A stretch of 64,000 bases of DNA from Rhizobium tibeticum (GCF_900110205.1 NZ_FOCV01000004.1:186001-250000); one strand, 5' to 3'; positions 1-9,192 are shown, counted from the first letter of the stretch. Made by a program: numbers and translations. The notes: generated from the letters alone by a model not told the origin.

Positions 1-933
1 CATCATCATCGAGCAGGCGACGAGCTTTTCGAAGTCGGCATCGTTGATGTCGCCGCGGCGGATCTTCGAGGACGAGACTTCTGTCTGTTCGGAGATGATA
101 CGCGTGGCGAGCTGTTCGGACGACATTTCGAGCGAGTAGAAGCCGACCACACCGCCGTTCTTCGCCTTCATGCTGCCGTCCGCCTGCACTTCGCCCTCAT
201 AGGCGGCGGCGATGTTGTAGGCGATGTTGGTTGCAAGCGAGGTCTTGCCCATGCCCGGACGTCCGGCAAGTACGATCAAGTCGGAGCGCTGCAGGCCGCC
301 CATCTTCGAGTCGAGCGAGTGGATGCCGGTGGAAATGCCAGAAAGGCCGCCGTCGCGTTCCTTGGCCACGGCCGCCATGTCGATCGCCAGCGCGACCGCG
401 TCGTTGAACGCCTGGAAACCGCCGTCGTAGCGACCGTTTTCGGCGAGTTCGAACAGACGGCGCTCCGTGTCCTCGATCTGTGTCTGCGGCGGCATGTCCA
501 GCGGTGCATCATAAGCGATGTTGACGACGTCTTCACCGATTGTGATGAGTGCGCGGCGGAGCGCCAGATCATAGATCGCCCGACCGTAGTCTTCGGCGTT
601 GATGATGGTCACGGCTTCGCGGGCAAGCCGAGCGAGGTATTCGGAGACCGTCATGTCGCCGACCTTTTCCTCAGCCTTGAGGAAGGTCTTGATCGTCACT
701 GGATTGGCGATCTTGCCCATACGGATGATGTCGCCGGCGACTTCGAAGATCTTGCGGTGCAGCGGTTCGTAGAGATGGATCGGCTTCAGGAAATCCGACA
801 CCCGGTAGTAGGCGTCGTTGTTCATCAGGATCGCGCCGAGAAGCGCCTGTTCGGCTTCGATATTGTTGGGGGCTTCCCGATAGTGCTGCTCCGCTGGAGC
901 AACGGCGGCAATCTTTCGAGCGACGTCGTTCAT
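1..933 (-). CDS. dnaB: Replicative DNA helicase DnaB, N-terminal 311 residues (runs off left edge)
   Basis: DnaB is the hexameric helicase that unwinds DNA ahead of the replisome. The visible protein begins MNDVARKIAAVAP and has the DnaB N-terminal domain (about residues 20-130, with NNIEAEQALLGAIL). A linker follows, then the RecA-like ATPase with Walker A GRPGMGKTS at residues 224-232 and the segment FYSLEMSSEQLATRI. The ATG at 931-933 is the natural start because the family N-terminus begins about 20 residues after it. The 3' end lies outside the window. In relatives dnaB follows the rpsF-rpsR-rplI cluster on the same strand; here it does too, but an efflux cassette on the other strand lies between them. 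Confidence 0.96.
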   Translation of the reverse strand, partial: MNDVARKIAAVAPAEQHYREAPNNIEAEQALLGAILMNNDAYYRVSDFLKPIHLYEPLHRKIFEVAGDIIRMGKIANPVTIKTFLKAEEKVGDMTVSEYLARLAREAVTIINAEDYGRAIYDLALRRALITIGEDVVNIAYDAPLDMPPQTQIEDTERRLFELAENGRYDGGFQAFNDAVALAIDMAAVAKERDGGLSGISTGIHSLDSKMGGLQRSDLIVLAGRPGMGKTSLATNIAYNIAAAYEGEVQADGSMKAKNGGVVGFYSLEMSSEQLATRIISEQTEVSSSKIRRGDINDADFEKLVACSMMM

Positions 934-1274
934 CTTGATCCGTTCTGTCTTCTTCAGCTTCGGGTGTGGCGCGCGCAAGCGACAAAATCAAGCGCGGAAG
1001 CGAGAAGGCTTGTGTGCCGCCGTCGATACAGAAGGCCTTTGCCCGTTGTTCGACTTCTCCACAGCCGTACTTGCGGTCAGTGCAAAAATACCGAAAGTGT
1101 CACCTGCAGAACACGGCCAGAAACGACTCACTTCCATTGTCTCTTGCGTGATAGTCTAAGCCTGTCGGGGGAGACTTGCATCCAAACAGAGACGGACGGC
1201 TCTTGAAAAAGATCGGAAAACAATATAGGTAGCAAAGATATAATTAGCATGCTAACAAAATAGGACTGAAATAT
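934..1274. other. dnaB / marR divergent intergenic region
   Basis: This 341-bp stretch holds no convincing gene in any frame. The left two thirds are GC-rich and must contain the dnaB promoter, which I could not place. The right end (about 1203-1275) is markedly AT-rich and carries the promoter/operator of the efflux operon described separately. Confidence 0.6.
1239..1255 (+). promoter_or_regulatory. Candidate -10 box and overlapping palindromic operator of the marR-emrBA operon
   Basis: TATAAT at 1239-1244 is directly joined to the perfect 12-bp palindrome TTAGCATGCTAA at 1244-1255, 19 bp before the marR start codon. A dimeric MarR protein bound here would block RNA polymerase, the usual autorepression arrangement of MarR/EmrR regulators of efflux operons. 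The palindrome and -10 are seen directly; binding by this MarR is inferred. No good -35 hexamer was found at 16-18 bp. Confidence 0.6.
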
Positions 1275-1718
1275 ATGGGAAATCCCGTTCTCGGGCGCGA
1301 GCTTATCGAAGACCTTGCCGCTTTCAATCGCAAGCTCAGAGCCGTCTTCGACAAGATAGTGCGGGAGCGCAACATGACGTTGCCGCGCGCCCGTGTCTTC
1401 TTCACGCTCAACAAAAAGGACGGAATCAACCAGCGTGAACTTGCCGAACGGCTGGAGCTGGAGACGCCAACGCTCGTCAGAATTCTGGATGCGATGGAAG
1501 GGCAAGGTTTCGTCCAGCGGCGTGTGGCCGGCTCCGATCGTCGCGCCAAGGAAATCTATATCACCGAGACCGGCAAGGTCGTGGCCGGCGAGATTGATGA
1601 CATCGCCGTGAAAGTGCGCGCGCAGGTCATCGCCGGTATTCCCGAAAATGATCTGAAGACTACTTTGGAAGTGATCCGGGCCATGCAAGCCAACCTGCAG
1701 GGCATTCGCGGAATTTGA
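1275..1718 (+). CDS. MarR-family transcriptional regulator (EmrR-like)
   Basis: The 147-residue protein has the MarR fold: N-terminal dimerisation helices, a winged helix-turn-helix (GINQRELAERLELETPTLVR, about residues 56-75), and the wing signature AGSDRRAKEIYITETG. It probably represses the efflux genes behind it and is released by a small toxic ligand. It is the first gene of a three-gene plus-strand unit; only 10 bp separate its stop from the MFS gene. The palindrome overlapping the -10 upstream is the likely operator. Ligand and targets cannot be read from the sequence. Confidence 0.88.
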   Translation: MGNPVLGRELIEDLAAFNRKLRAVFDKIVRERNMTLPRARVFFTLNKKDGINQRELAERLELETPTLVRILDAMEGQGFVQRRVAGSDRRAKEIYITETGKVVAGEIDDIAVKVRAQVIAGIPENDLKTTLEVIRAMQANLQGIRGI

Positions 1719-1728
1719 GGTCCTGCCG

Positions 1729-3411
1729 ATGAGCCTCGCCGAGACCGCCAACGACAATGTGGCGCCACGGCCCGCCGAAGAGGCGAAGCCGGACACGCAA
1801 CAGACGCCGTCGCCGCCACCGGCGGCGGGCGTGCCGATGCCGGTCTGGAAAATGCCGCTCTACATGGCGGCGTCGTTCCTGCTTTTTCTGACGCAGGGCC
1901 TCGGCATGAACCTGCTGACCGCCAACATCTATCAGCTGCAGGGCTCGTTTTCCGCGACCACCACTGAAGTCTCCTGGCTCTCGGCGGCCTATATGGCACC
2001 TTATGCCAGCATGTCGATTGCACTCTTCAAGATCCGTACACAATACGGTCTTCGCCGTTTCGCTGAACTCGGCATTATCTGTTTCGTCGCTGCGGCGGTG
2101 CTCAATCTCCTTATCACGGACCTGCATTCCGCGATCGTCGTGCGCACCCTGAGCGGCATGGCCGCCGCGCCGCTCTCGACGCTCGGCTTTCTATACATGC
2201 TGGAGCCTTTCCCTCAGGAAAAAAAGCTCTCGCTCGGGATTAGCCTTGCCCTGATGTGCACGCTTTTTGCGTCGCCCGTCGCGCGCATCGTCTCGCCATC
2301 GCTGCTTCAGTTCGGCGGCTACGAGGCGCTCTACATGTTCGAGATGGGGCTCGCGCTGATCGTTTTTCCGATCATCTACTTGTTGCCGCTCACGGCACCG
2401 CCTCGGGCCAACGTCATCCAGCTGCATGACATTTTGAGCTATCTATTGCTCGCTGTCGGCTTCGGCTGTCTGGCTGTCGTGCTGACGCTCGGCCGACTTT
2501 ATTGGTGGTTCGAGGCGCCGTGGATCGGCGTTCTGTTGGCCATATCGGTCGGCTCCATCGCTTTGATGCTCGTGATCGAATTGCCGCGCAGCAGTCCCCT
2601 GATCGATTTCCGCTGGCTGTTTTCGGGCGCCAATATGCGCATGGCGGGCGTCCTGCTGCTCTTCCGTTTCGTTTCTTCCGAGCAATCGTCCTCCGCCGCC
2701 AGCTTCTACCAGCAGTTGGGGTTGTTAAACGACCAGACCGTAACGCTCTATGCGGTCATCCTCCTTGCTTCCCTGGCTGGCGGGCTTTTCTGTGCATTTC
2801 TGATGACCACGCGTTACGTTGAAACCGCCCACGTATTTGCACTCGCTCTCATCGCAGGCGGCGCTTTTCTGGACAGCCAGTCGACGAGCCTGACCAGACC
2901 GCCTCAGATGTATCTGAGCCAGGCGATGGTCGCCACCGGTGCAGCGATGTTCCTGCCGCCGGTCATGGCGAAGGGCTTCAAGGCCGCGATCTCCCGCGGC
3001 ATGCCGTATATCGTCAACTTCCTTGTGATCTTCGTCTTCACTCAGAGCATTGGCTCGCTGTTCGCCTCGGCGATGCTTGGAACGTTCGTGACAATCCGGG
3101 AGAAGTTCCACTCGAACGTGCTCGTCGAGCACATCCTGCTGCAGGATCCGATCGTGGCGCAGCGCATCTCACAGCTGAGCGCCGCATACGGCAAGGTGCT
3201 TGGCGACAAGATGCTGCTCAACGCTGAAGGTCTGGTGCTGCTCGCCCAGCAGGTCAGCCGCGAGGCCTATATTCTCGCATACAACGACACCTTCCTCGTC
3301 ATCGGCTACTCCTCTGTCTTTGGCCTGATCGTCATTCTTCTCCATCAAGCCTGGCGCCGGCTGGCCTGGCCCAGGACAAGCCAGCCCGATGCAACCCCCG
3401 CTCAATCGTGA
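1729..3411 (+). CDS. MFS multidrug efflux permease, DHA2/EmrB type
   Basis: The 560-residue protein has a Pro/Ala-rich cytoplasmic N-terminus (about residues 1-40) and then about 14 hydrophobic segments, the topology of the DHA2 drug:H+ antiporters. The N-terminal half shows SFSATTTEVSWLSAAYM and a following MAPYASMSIALFKIRTQYG loop, matching the EmrB/FarB pattern. It should sit in the inner membrane and work with the HlyD-type protein encoded 15 bp downstream to export compounds across both membranes. The order MarR-permease-adaptor is reversed relative to E. coli emrR-emrA-emrB. Substrate is unknown. A GAGG motif 8 bp before the ATG supports the start. Confidence 0.87.
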   Translation: MSLAETANDNVAPRPAEEAKPDTQQTPSPPPAAGVPMPVWKMPLYMAASFLLFLTQGLGMNLLTANIYQLQGSFSATTTEVSWLSAAYMAPYASMSIALFKIRTQYGLRRFAELGIICFVAAAVLNLLITDLHSAIVVRTLSGMAAAPLSTLGFLYMLEPFPQEKKLSLGISLALMCTLFASPVARIVSPSLLQFGGYEALYMFEMGLALIVFPIIYLLPLTAPPRANVIQLHDILSYLLLAVGFGCLAVVLTLGRLYWWFEAPWIGVLLAISVGSIALMLVIELPRSSPLIDFRWLFSGANMRMAGVLLLFRFVSSEQSSSAASFYQQLGLLNDQTVTLYAVILLASLAGGLFCAFLMTTRYVETAHVFALALIAGGAFLDSQSTSLTRPPQMYLSQAMVATGAAMFLPPVMAKGFKAAISRGMPYIVNFLVIFVFTQSIGSLFASAMLGTFVTIREKFHSNVLVEHILLQDPIVAQRISQLSAAYGKVLGDKMLLNAEGLVLLAQQVSREAYILAYNDTFLVIGYSSVFGLIVILLHQAWRRLAWPRTSQPDATPAQS

Positions 3412-3426
3412 TCTCAGGGTCCCAAC

Positions 3427-4491
3427 ATGTTGAAGCTCCTTCGGTCCCCCTCGACCGTCATCGCAGTGCTCGCCGGCATCGCCGGCGTCCTCCTCGTTCT
3501 CTATGCATGGCGCCTGCCGCCGTTCGTCACGTCAATAGAGACGACCGACAATGCTTATGTTCGAGGCTATGTCACGATCATGAGCCCGCAGGTGAGCGGC
3601 TATGTCGTCGATGTTCCCGTGAAGGACTATCAGCAGGTCAAGCAGGGCGATACGCTGGCCCAGATCGACGACCGCATCTACGCCCAGAGGCTTGCCCAGG
3701 CGCGTGCGGCGCTCGACGGGCAGAAGGCGTCGCTGGAGAATTCGCGCCAGTCGGAACTCTCGGCAAAGGCGAGCATCGCCTCCAGCCAGGCGCAGATCGA
3801 TAGCGCGAACGCATCGCTGACGCGTGCGCAGCAGGCCTGGGATCGCGTCAGCAATCTCAGCAACCGCGGCATTGCATCGCAAAGTGAGACAGAAGCCGCA
3901 CAGGCGACACTTGACCAGGCCAAGGCGGCGCTGAACCAGGCAAAGGCCGCGCTGGAAGTTTCCGAGCAAAACCTTGCAACGATCATCGTCAATCGCTCGC
4001 TATTGGAAGCCAATGTCTCAAGCGCGGAAGCCGCGGTGCACCTTGCGGAAATAGACCTGCAGAACACCAAGATCGTCGCGCCGCGCGACGGTCATCTCGG
4101 CGAAGTCGGCGTACGCGTCGGGCAGTATGTGACGGCGGGAACACAGCTCATGGCTGTTGTGCCAGAGGATGTTTGGGTCGTCGCGAATTTCAAGGAGACA
4201 CAGCTCTATGGCATGCAGGTCGGGCAGCCGGTGACCATCACGGTCGATGCGCTTGGCAAGCAGCGCCTGAAGGGATTCATCGAGCGCTTCTCGCCCGCTG
4301 CCGGATCGGAGTTCGCGGTCATCAAGGCGGACAATGCGACTGGCAATTTCGTGAAGATCGCGCAGCGTGTCGGTGTGCGCATCGGCTTCGATGCCGACCA
4401 GCCGGCGGTAAAGGATCTGGGCCCAGGGCTCTCGGTCGTCGTCGACGTCGACAAGAACGCTCCGCCGCAGCAGAACACAGCCGCCAAATAA
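3427..4491 (+). CDS. HlyD/EmrA-family periplasmic adaptor of the efflux system
   Basis: At 354 residues it has the expected adaptor length. A single N-terminal membrane anchor (about residues 10-28) is followed by TTDNAYVRGYVTIMSPQVSG, the biotinyl-lipoyl-like half typical of EmrA. A long Ala/Gln-rich alpha-helical hairpin runs from about 85 to 200, and the second lipoyl half (IVAPRDGHLGEVGVRVGQYV) and beta-barrel end the protein. It should connect the MFS pump to an outer membrane TolC-like channel, which is not encoded here. It is the last gene of the operon and runs into the terminator at 4495. Confidence 0.9.
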   Translation: MLKLLRSPSTVIAVLAGIAGVLLVLYAWRLPPFVTSIETTDNAYVRGYVTIMSPQVSGYVVDVPVKDYQQVKQGDTLAQIDDRIYAQRLAQARAALDGQKASLENSRQSELSAKASIASSQAQIDSANASLTRAQQAWDRVSNLSNRGIASQSETEAAQATLDQAKAALNQAKAALEVSEQNLATIIVNRSLLEANVSSAEAAVHLAEIDLQNTKIVAPRDGHLGEVGVRVGQYVTAGTQLMAVVPEDVWVVANFKETQLYGMQVGQPVTITVDALGKQRLKGFIERFSPAAGSEFAVIKADNATGNFVKIAQRVGVRIGFDADQPAVKDLGPGLSVVVDVDKNAPPQQNTAAK

Positions 4492-4494
4492 GCA

Positions 4495-4520
4495 GAAAGC
4501 CCGGCACGGGCCGGGCTTTC
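4495..4520. terminator. Bidirectional terminator between emrA-like gene and rplI
   Basis: A perfect 10-bp stem (GAAAGCCCGG at 4495-4504 with CCGGGCTTTC at 4511-4520) and 6-nt loop lie between two convergent genes, with a short T-rich run on the plus side. It can serve both operons. Confidence 0.85.
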
Positions 4521-4550
4521 TTACATTTCCAGAGAGGATCTCTCGGAAAA

Positions 4551-5126
4551 TTAGGCTTCGTCGCCTTCGAGGTCAGCTTCCGGATCGAAGAAGTCTTCCG
4601 GACGAAGAGCGTCTTCGTCAACGCCGTAGATGGCGTCAACGGAGGTGAGGGTTTCACCCTTGGACTGACGGCTTGCTTCTTCAGCCGAACGAGCAACGTT
4701 GAGCTCGACGTGGATTTCGACTTCAGCGTGGAGCTGCAGCTCAACCTTGTGCAAGCCGATCGACTTTATCGGGGTGTTCAGGTGAACCTGGTTGCGGCCG
4801 ATGTTGAAGCCTTCTGCAGCGAGAATTTCAACGACGTCGCGAGCAGCGACCGAGCCGTACATCTGGCCGGTTTCGCCAGCCGAGCGGACGACGATGAACG
4901 ACTTGCCGTCGAGAGCGTCAGCAACCTTCTGTGCTTCCGACTTGCGCTCGAGGTTACGAGCTTCGAGCGTTGAACGCTCGGATTCGAAACGCTTCTTGTT
5001 GGCTTCGTTGGCGCGAAGCGCCTTGCCGAGCGGCAGGAGGTAGTTGCGAGCGAAGCCGTCGCGAACCTTTACGGTTTCGCCCATCTGGCCGAGCCTGGAG
5101 ATGCGTTCAAGAAGAATGACTTCCAT
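4551..5126 (-). CDS. rplI: 50S ribosomal protein L9 (bL9)
   Basis: The N-terminal RNA-binding domain is typical ([32 protein letters not shown]), followed by the long connecting helix and the C-terminal domain with GQMYGSV and [11 protein letters not shown]. At 191 residues it is longer than the 149-residue E. coli protein. The extra 40 or so residues at the C-terminus are acidic (ending [11 protein letters not shown]), an extension common in alphaproteobacteria. An AAAGGA motif precedes the ATG. It is the last gene of the rpsF-rpsR-DUF2232-rplI unit, 21 bp after the membrane protein gene. Confidence 0.97.
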   Translation of the reverse strand: MEVILLERISRLGQMGETVKVRDGFARNYLLPLGKALRANEANKKRFESERSTLEARNLERKSEAQKVADALDGKSFIVVRSAGETGQMYGSVAARDVVEILAAEGFNIGRNQVHLNTPIKSIGLHKVELQLHAEVEIHVELNVARSAEEASRQSKGETLTSVDAIYGVDEDALRPEDFFDPEADLEGDEA

Positions 5127-5147
5127 GTTCGTGTTCCTTTCGTGTCT

Positions 5148-6131
5148 CTAGATTTTCGTGTCTGTCTGTTTGGGGGCATCGACATCCTTGTGCGGGGTCA
5201 GTGCGATGGCCTTGCGGGTATCGCTCAAGCCCACCACGAGGATGAAAAAGGCTGGCACCATCAGGATGAGCGATGCCAGGTAGCAGAGGATGAGCGCCGG
5301 CAGGCGCCAATCCCTGCCGCGCGTGCGAAAGTGCAGCGCGGCGAAGCCGGAAAGCAGGAAGCCGGCGCCGAAGGTGCCGACGACGGTTGCTCCGATCATC
5401 GCCGGCATGCCACCAAAGAAGGTGGCGGCAAGACCGACGAGAAAAACGAAGATCGAATTGCGGTTCATGCGCAGCGCCGAGGGGATATCCTCGCGTGGAC
5501 GCAGGCCGCGGCCGGATGCGCTGACGATCCGGGTCGCGATGTAATAGGCGGCAAACAGCATGACCACCCACATGCCGCCCTGAATGGCGGGCAGCATGAG
5601 CAGAACGAGGGATTTGGTCTGCGCCGTTACCGCCGGATCGGGCGAAAACTCGGGCTGCTGCTGTGCCAGCGAGCCGAACATCACGTCCACGAGCCGATCG
5701 ATGAGATCTGGGCCGTAGCCGATCATCAGTCCGACGACGATGACGGCGATCGTCACCAGGCCGCAGAGGTGCAGCAGAATGTCCGAAAGCGGATACCAGG
5801 CCATCAGATGATCGGGACCGCCGAGTTCGGAGGCCGGGCGGGCAAGGTTTGCAAGGTGGCTGAGCCAGCCGGCCGGCAGCAGCGTGACCAGCGTCATCAT
5901 CAGCGCGAAGGACGGCGAGATGGCGATCGCGCCAACTGTCGCCGCGGTGACGACGGCGGAGATGGCCGCCATGTTGCCCCAGCCGAGGCCGACAAGAAGA
6001 ATGGGAAGTGCGGATGCAGCATAGAGAACGGCACTGAACGACGGCTGCATGCTGGCGCCGAGCACCAGAAGTGCGGCGGTCAATCCAGCGAGCGCGCCGA
6101 TGCCTAGCGTTTTTGCGTTCAGTTGCTTCAC
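5148..6131 (-). CDS. DUF2232-family integral membrane protein
   Basis: The 327-residue protein is almost wholly hydrophobic, with about eight to nine membrane segments and short loops. It matches the DUF2232 (YybS-like) proteins that alphaproteobacteria keep between rpsR and rplI. The likely start is a GTG (codon ending at 6131) with an AGGA about 9 bp upstream. The function is unknown; the position inside a ribosomal protein operon is conserved but gives no mechanism. The C-terminal tail is charged and probably cytoplasmic. Confidence 0.8.
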   Translation of the reverse strand: MKQLNAKTLGIGALAGLTAALLVLGASMQPSFSAVLYAASALPILLVGLGWGNMAAISAVVTAATVGAIAISPSFALMMTLVTLLPAGWLSHLANLARPASELGGPDHLMAWYPLSDILLHLCGLVTIAVIVVGLMIGYGPDLIDRLVDVMFGSLAQQQPEFSPDPAVTAQTKSLVLLMLPAIQGGMWVVMLFAAYYIATRIVSASGRGLRPREDIPSALRMNRNSIFVFLVGLAATFFGGMPAMIGATVVGTFGAGFLLSGFAALHFRTRGRDWRLPALILCYLASLILMVPAFFILVVGLSDTRKAIALTPHKDVDAPKQTDTKI

Positions 6132-6287
6132 GGTCGCTGTCCTGCTTCATCGAGCAGTTAGAGGGACTTTCCTGAATCGGTTTCAGAAAGGCCTCAACAT
6201 GGGTTTTAAGAGTTCCGATCCGCGCCCATCGCGAAAGGGAGAAGGGAAGGCATCGCTGCCGTCCCTCGATTTGGTCTCGTCAGCTAA

Positions 6288-6536
6288 TTAAGCGACGACA
6301 TACGGCAGCAGGCCGAGGAAACGAGCGCGCTTGATCGCCTGAGCGAGTTCGCGCTGCTTCTTCTGAGAAACAGCCGTGATACGGGAAGGAACGATCTTGC
6401 CGCGCTCGGAAATGTAGCGCTGCAGGAGACGGACGTCCTTGTAGTCGATGCGCGGAGCGTTTGCGCCGGAGAACGGGCAAGTCTTGCGACGACGATGGAA
6501 CGGGCGACGGACCGGAGCGGAGGAAGCTTCAGACAT
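6288..6536 (-). CDS. rpsR: 30S ribosomal protein S18 (bS18)
   Basis: The 82-residue basic protein carries the S18 core (RRKTCPF near the N-terminus, [19 protein letters not shown] and the [10 protein letters not shown] end). It binds next to S6 on the platform of the 30S subunit. Its start is 12 bp after the rpsF stop, with AAGGAG in the gap, so the two are translated from one mRNA. A 156-bp spacer separates it from the membrane protein gene downstream. Confidence 0.97.
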   Translation of the reverse strand: MSEASSAPVRRPFHRRRKTCPFSGANAPRIDYKDVRLLQRYISERGKIVPSRITAVSQKKQRELAQAIKRARFLGLLPYVVA

Positions 6537-6548
6537 TCTTAGATCTCC

Positions 6549-7013
6549 TTATGCACGGTCTTCGCGCGGACGGCGCGGACGATCTTCACGGTCACCGAAG
6601 CCACCTTCACGCGGCGGGCGAGGACCACGGTCGCCGAAGCCGCCTTCACGCGGGCCACGGGCGCCATCACGCGGGCCGCGGTCGTCGCGGTCGCGCTTCT
6701 GCATCATGGCAGACGGGCCTTCTTCGTGCTTTTCAACTGCGATCGTCATATAGCGCAGGACATCTTCGCTGATGCGCATCTGGCGTTCCATTTCCTGGAC
6801 GGCAGCTGCCGGTGCATCGATGTCCATCAGGGCGTAGTGCGCCTTGCGGTTCTTCTTGATGCGGTAGTTGAGGGACTTGAGGCCCCAGTTCTCGATGCGC
6901 CCGACCTTGCCACCGTTAGCTTCGATGACGCCCTTGTACTGTTCTACGAGGGCATCGACCTGCTGAGCGGAAATATCCTGTCGGGCAAGGAATACATGTT
7001 CATAAAGAGCCAT
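6549..7013 (-). CDS. rpsF: 30S ribosomal protein S6 (bS6) with Arg/Gly-rich tail
   Basis: The family start [15 protein letters not shown] begins at the ATG ending at 7013, with GAAAGG about 11 bp upstream; an in-frame ATG 30 bp earlier adds only a basic leader and is not favoured. The S6 fold occupies about the first 105 residues. The last 45 residues form a low-complexity tail with repeated REGGFGDR and PRxxR units, far longer than the E. coli tail (which is glutamylated). First gene of the operon; S6 pairs with S18 from the next gene. Confidence 0.95.
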   Translation of the reverse strand: MALYEHVFLARQDISAQQVDALVEQYKGVIEANGGKVGRIENWGLKSLNYRIKKNRKAHYALMDIDAPAAAVQEMERQMRISEDVLRYMTIAVEKHEEGPSAMMQKRDRDDRGPRDGARGPREGGFGDRGPRPPREGGFGDREDRPRRPREDRA

Positions 7014-7146
7014 GACAGCTTTGCCTTTCTTGCGTTGGTTCAACCCGATATTCGGCGGCTAAGCCTCAACGACTGCTCCTGAGAGGCGGCAAGCGCCAAG
7101 CAAGAAAAGCGTTCCGAGACGGTCGAGAGCGGAGACACGGGAGGCT

Positions 7147-7162
7147 GGAACGCTTCCGTTCC
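7147..7162 (-). other. Hairpin in the putative rpsF leader
   Basis: GGAACG (7147-7152) and CGTTCC (7157-7162) form a perfect 6-bp stem with a 4-nt loop, about 135 nt before the rpsF start, inside the leader predicted from the promoter at 7234-7261. S6:S18 is known to bind leader RNA in other bacteria; I cannot show that this hairpin is such a site. Confidence 0.35.
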
Positions 7163-7233
7163 GACGATTCTCTTGCGAAAACCGGCCCTCCGTTCAGCCA
7201 CCAGCCAGAAGACCGGGTTTGCGAACAGGGCGC

Positions 7234-7261
7234 CTTATAAGGATTTTTGGCGGAAACGCAA
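7234..7261 (-). promoter_or_regulatory. Candidate sigma-70 promoter of the rpsF operon
   Basis: On the minus strand, TTGCGT (7261-7256) and TATAAG (7239-7234) are spaced 16 bp apart. The -10 lies in the palindrome CCTTATAAGG (7233-7242). It sits just past the end of the cyclase gene and would give a leader of about 210 nt in front of rpsF. Confidence 0.5.
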
Positions 7262-7268
7262 GGGACAG

Positions 7269-9080
7269 TCAGCAATGTTGTCGCTGCGCGCTCAACGACG
7301 GAAGCCCCGCCTTGCGCAGGCCGTCGACAAAATGGTCGTAGTGGCTGGGGGCGACATAAGGTGTCAGGATCTTCCAGTAATGCTCGAGATCGGCTGGCAC
7401 GTTTGTCAGGATTTCCGGGATCAGCCTCTGCGCTTCCTCCTGGCGTCCGAGTTGCCCCAGGCTGGCAAGAAGCACAACGCGATTGAAATAGGCGCGGCGG
7501 AGCGAAAGACCTCGCTCGGAGTAATGCACAGCCTCTTCGTAGTTGCCCAGGTGATAGTGCGATAGCGCAATACGGTCGAGAATGAGATAGGCCAGCGGAT
7601 CGTGCGGGCTTAGCCTCGTGGCCATATAAAGGGGGTCCAGAGCTTCGACAAAGTGACCGTTGAATATCCGCGCCCAGCCGAGAGCCATATGCGCGAGGGC
7701 AAAATTGGGATTGAGGTCGATCGCCTGCTGGGCGGCCTCGATCGCCGCCGGCGCGTTATGGGCCACGAAATGCGCAAGGCACATCGCGTAGTGCGAGTAG
7801 GGGTCACGCGGGTCGAGCGTGACGGCGCGTTCCGCCTCTATTCGCAGCTCAGTGCTATCCCTGTCCACGTCGTCGCTGAAACCATGGAAGCATCGGGCGT
7901 AGAGTGAGCGGGCAAGCATCATATGGGCGCGTGCGAAATCGGGATCGAGCTCGATCGCGCGGCGGTGCCAGGCAATGGCTTCGATGAAATGCTCGACGGT
8001 ATCCTGCGCGTTATGGAGCCAAGTGCCGCGCATATGGCTCTCATAAGCGTCCAGATTGTCCGTTGTCCTTATCAGCGCACGCCGGCTTTCACCAATGAGG
8101 ATTTCCGGCTCGATTGCACCGACGACATTCTGCGTCAGCTCGTCCTGAATGGCGAAGATATCGGATATTTCCCTGTCGTAGCGCTGCGCCCACAGGTGAA
8201 CGCCGCTTTCGGCCTCGATCAGCTGCCCGGTGACGCGGACGCGCGTCCCGGACCTGCGGACACTTCCCTCGACAAGGTAGCGGACGCCGAGATCACGTCC
8301 GATCTGCTTGACGTCGACGGCGCGCCCCTTGTAGGCGAATGAGGAGTTCTGAGCGATGACGAAAAACCAGCGGTAGAGCGAGAGCGCCGTGATGATGTCC
8401 TCGGTCAGGCCATCGGCAAAGAACTCCTGCTCCGGGTCGTCAGACATGTTGACGAAAGGCAGCACGGCGATTGAGGGCTTGTCCGGAAGTCTGAGCGGTC
8501 CACCGAGCGCGCCCGTTTCCACCGGGTCTTCCCGCCCCCAATGGACCCGATGCACTGGCACCGGGCGAGGAATGTTCTTCAGCGTGCGGTCGCCCATCGG
8601 CACGAGGGGAAAGTCCAGCTTTCCCTCGATCTGCTCGCGCAACGCGCCGGAAATGCAGATTCCGGAAGGCAGCGCTACCTCCTGCAGACGGGCTGCGACG
8701 TTCACCCCGTCGCCAAGCAGGTTCTCCCCGGAGACGACGACATCGCCGAGATTGAGCCCGAGACGGAATTCCATCCGCCGGTCCGGCGGCAGGTCGGCGT
8801 TGCGTCGATGAAGCGCGCGCTGGATCGCGACCGCAGCGCGAACGCCTTGTACGGCGCTTGGGAATTCCGCAACGACGCTGTCTCCTGCGCTGCCGAAGAC
8901 CCGTCCTCCATGCTCTCGTACGAAATCGCTGATCGTAGCGGTGTAGATGCCCAGCGTCGCAAGCGCATCTTCCTCGTTGGTTGCAACGAGGCGGCTGTAG
9001 CCGGCAACGTCGCCGGCAAGGATGACTGCGAGCTTCCGTTCCACGGTATGATCGCTCCTGTGGCGCTGCCAGAGCCCCAT
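7269..9080 (-). CDS. Class III adenylate/guanylate cyclase with TolB-like and TPR regions
   Basis: The protein has three parts. The cyclase homology domain spans about residues 10-185: LAGDVAGYSRL supplies the first metal aspartate, FGSAGDSVVAEF the second, and GDGVNVAARL the transition-state region. A TolB-like segment (about 205-340, IAVLPFVNMSDDPEQEFFADGLTEDI) follows, then a series of TPR-like helices to residue 603. Rhizobia carry many such soluble cyclases; the TPRs probably mediate protein contacts. The ATG ending at 9080 is preferred; an in-frame TTG 21 bp earlier is possible. Both metal aspartates are present, so activity is likely. The signal sensed is unknown. Confidence 0.85.
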   Translation of the reverse strand: MGLWQRHRSDHTVERKLAVILAGDVAGYSRLVATNEEDALATLGIYTATISDFVREHGGRVFGSAGDSVVAEFPSAVQGVRAAVAIQRALHRRNADLPPDRRMEFRLGLNLGDVVVSGENLLGDGVNVAARLQEVALPSGICISGALREQIEGKLDFPLVPMGDRTLKNIPRPVPVHRVHWGREDPVETGALGGPLRLPDKPSIAVLPFVNMSDDPEQEFFADGLTEDIITALSLYRWFFVIAQNSSFAYKGRAVDVKQIGRDLGVRYLVEGSVRRSGTRVRVTGQLIEAESGVHLWAQRYDREISDIFAIQDELTQNVVGAIEPEILIGESRRALIRTTDNLDAYESHMRGTWLHNAQDTVEHFIEAIAWHRRAIELDPDFARAHMMLARSLYARCFHGFSDDVDRDSTELRIEAERAVTLDPRDPYSHYAMCLAHFVAHNAPAAIEAAQQAIDLNPNFALAHMALGWARIFNGHFVEALDPLYMATRLSPHDPLAYLILDRIALSHYHLGNYEEAVHYSERGLSLRRAYFNRVVLLASLGQLGRQEEAQRLIPEILTNVPADLEHYWKILTPYVAPSHYDHFVDGLRKAGLPSLSAQRQHC

Positions 9081-9192
9081 AAACCTAGCTGAAATGCACA
9101 AAACGGAGAAGCAGAAATTGATGGCCCGGCGAAGTCACCGAAACTTGTCGTTGCAAATGCAGGCGAAAGCCGCACGGCTTCCATGCGCAGGG

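Noticed and set aside
1128..1796. Open frame of 222 codons opposite marR
   Set aside because: Shadow of marR that would also run through the AT-rich promoter; no motifs.
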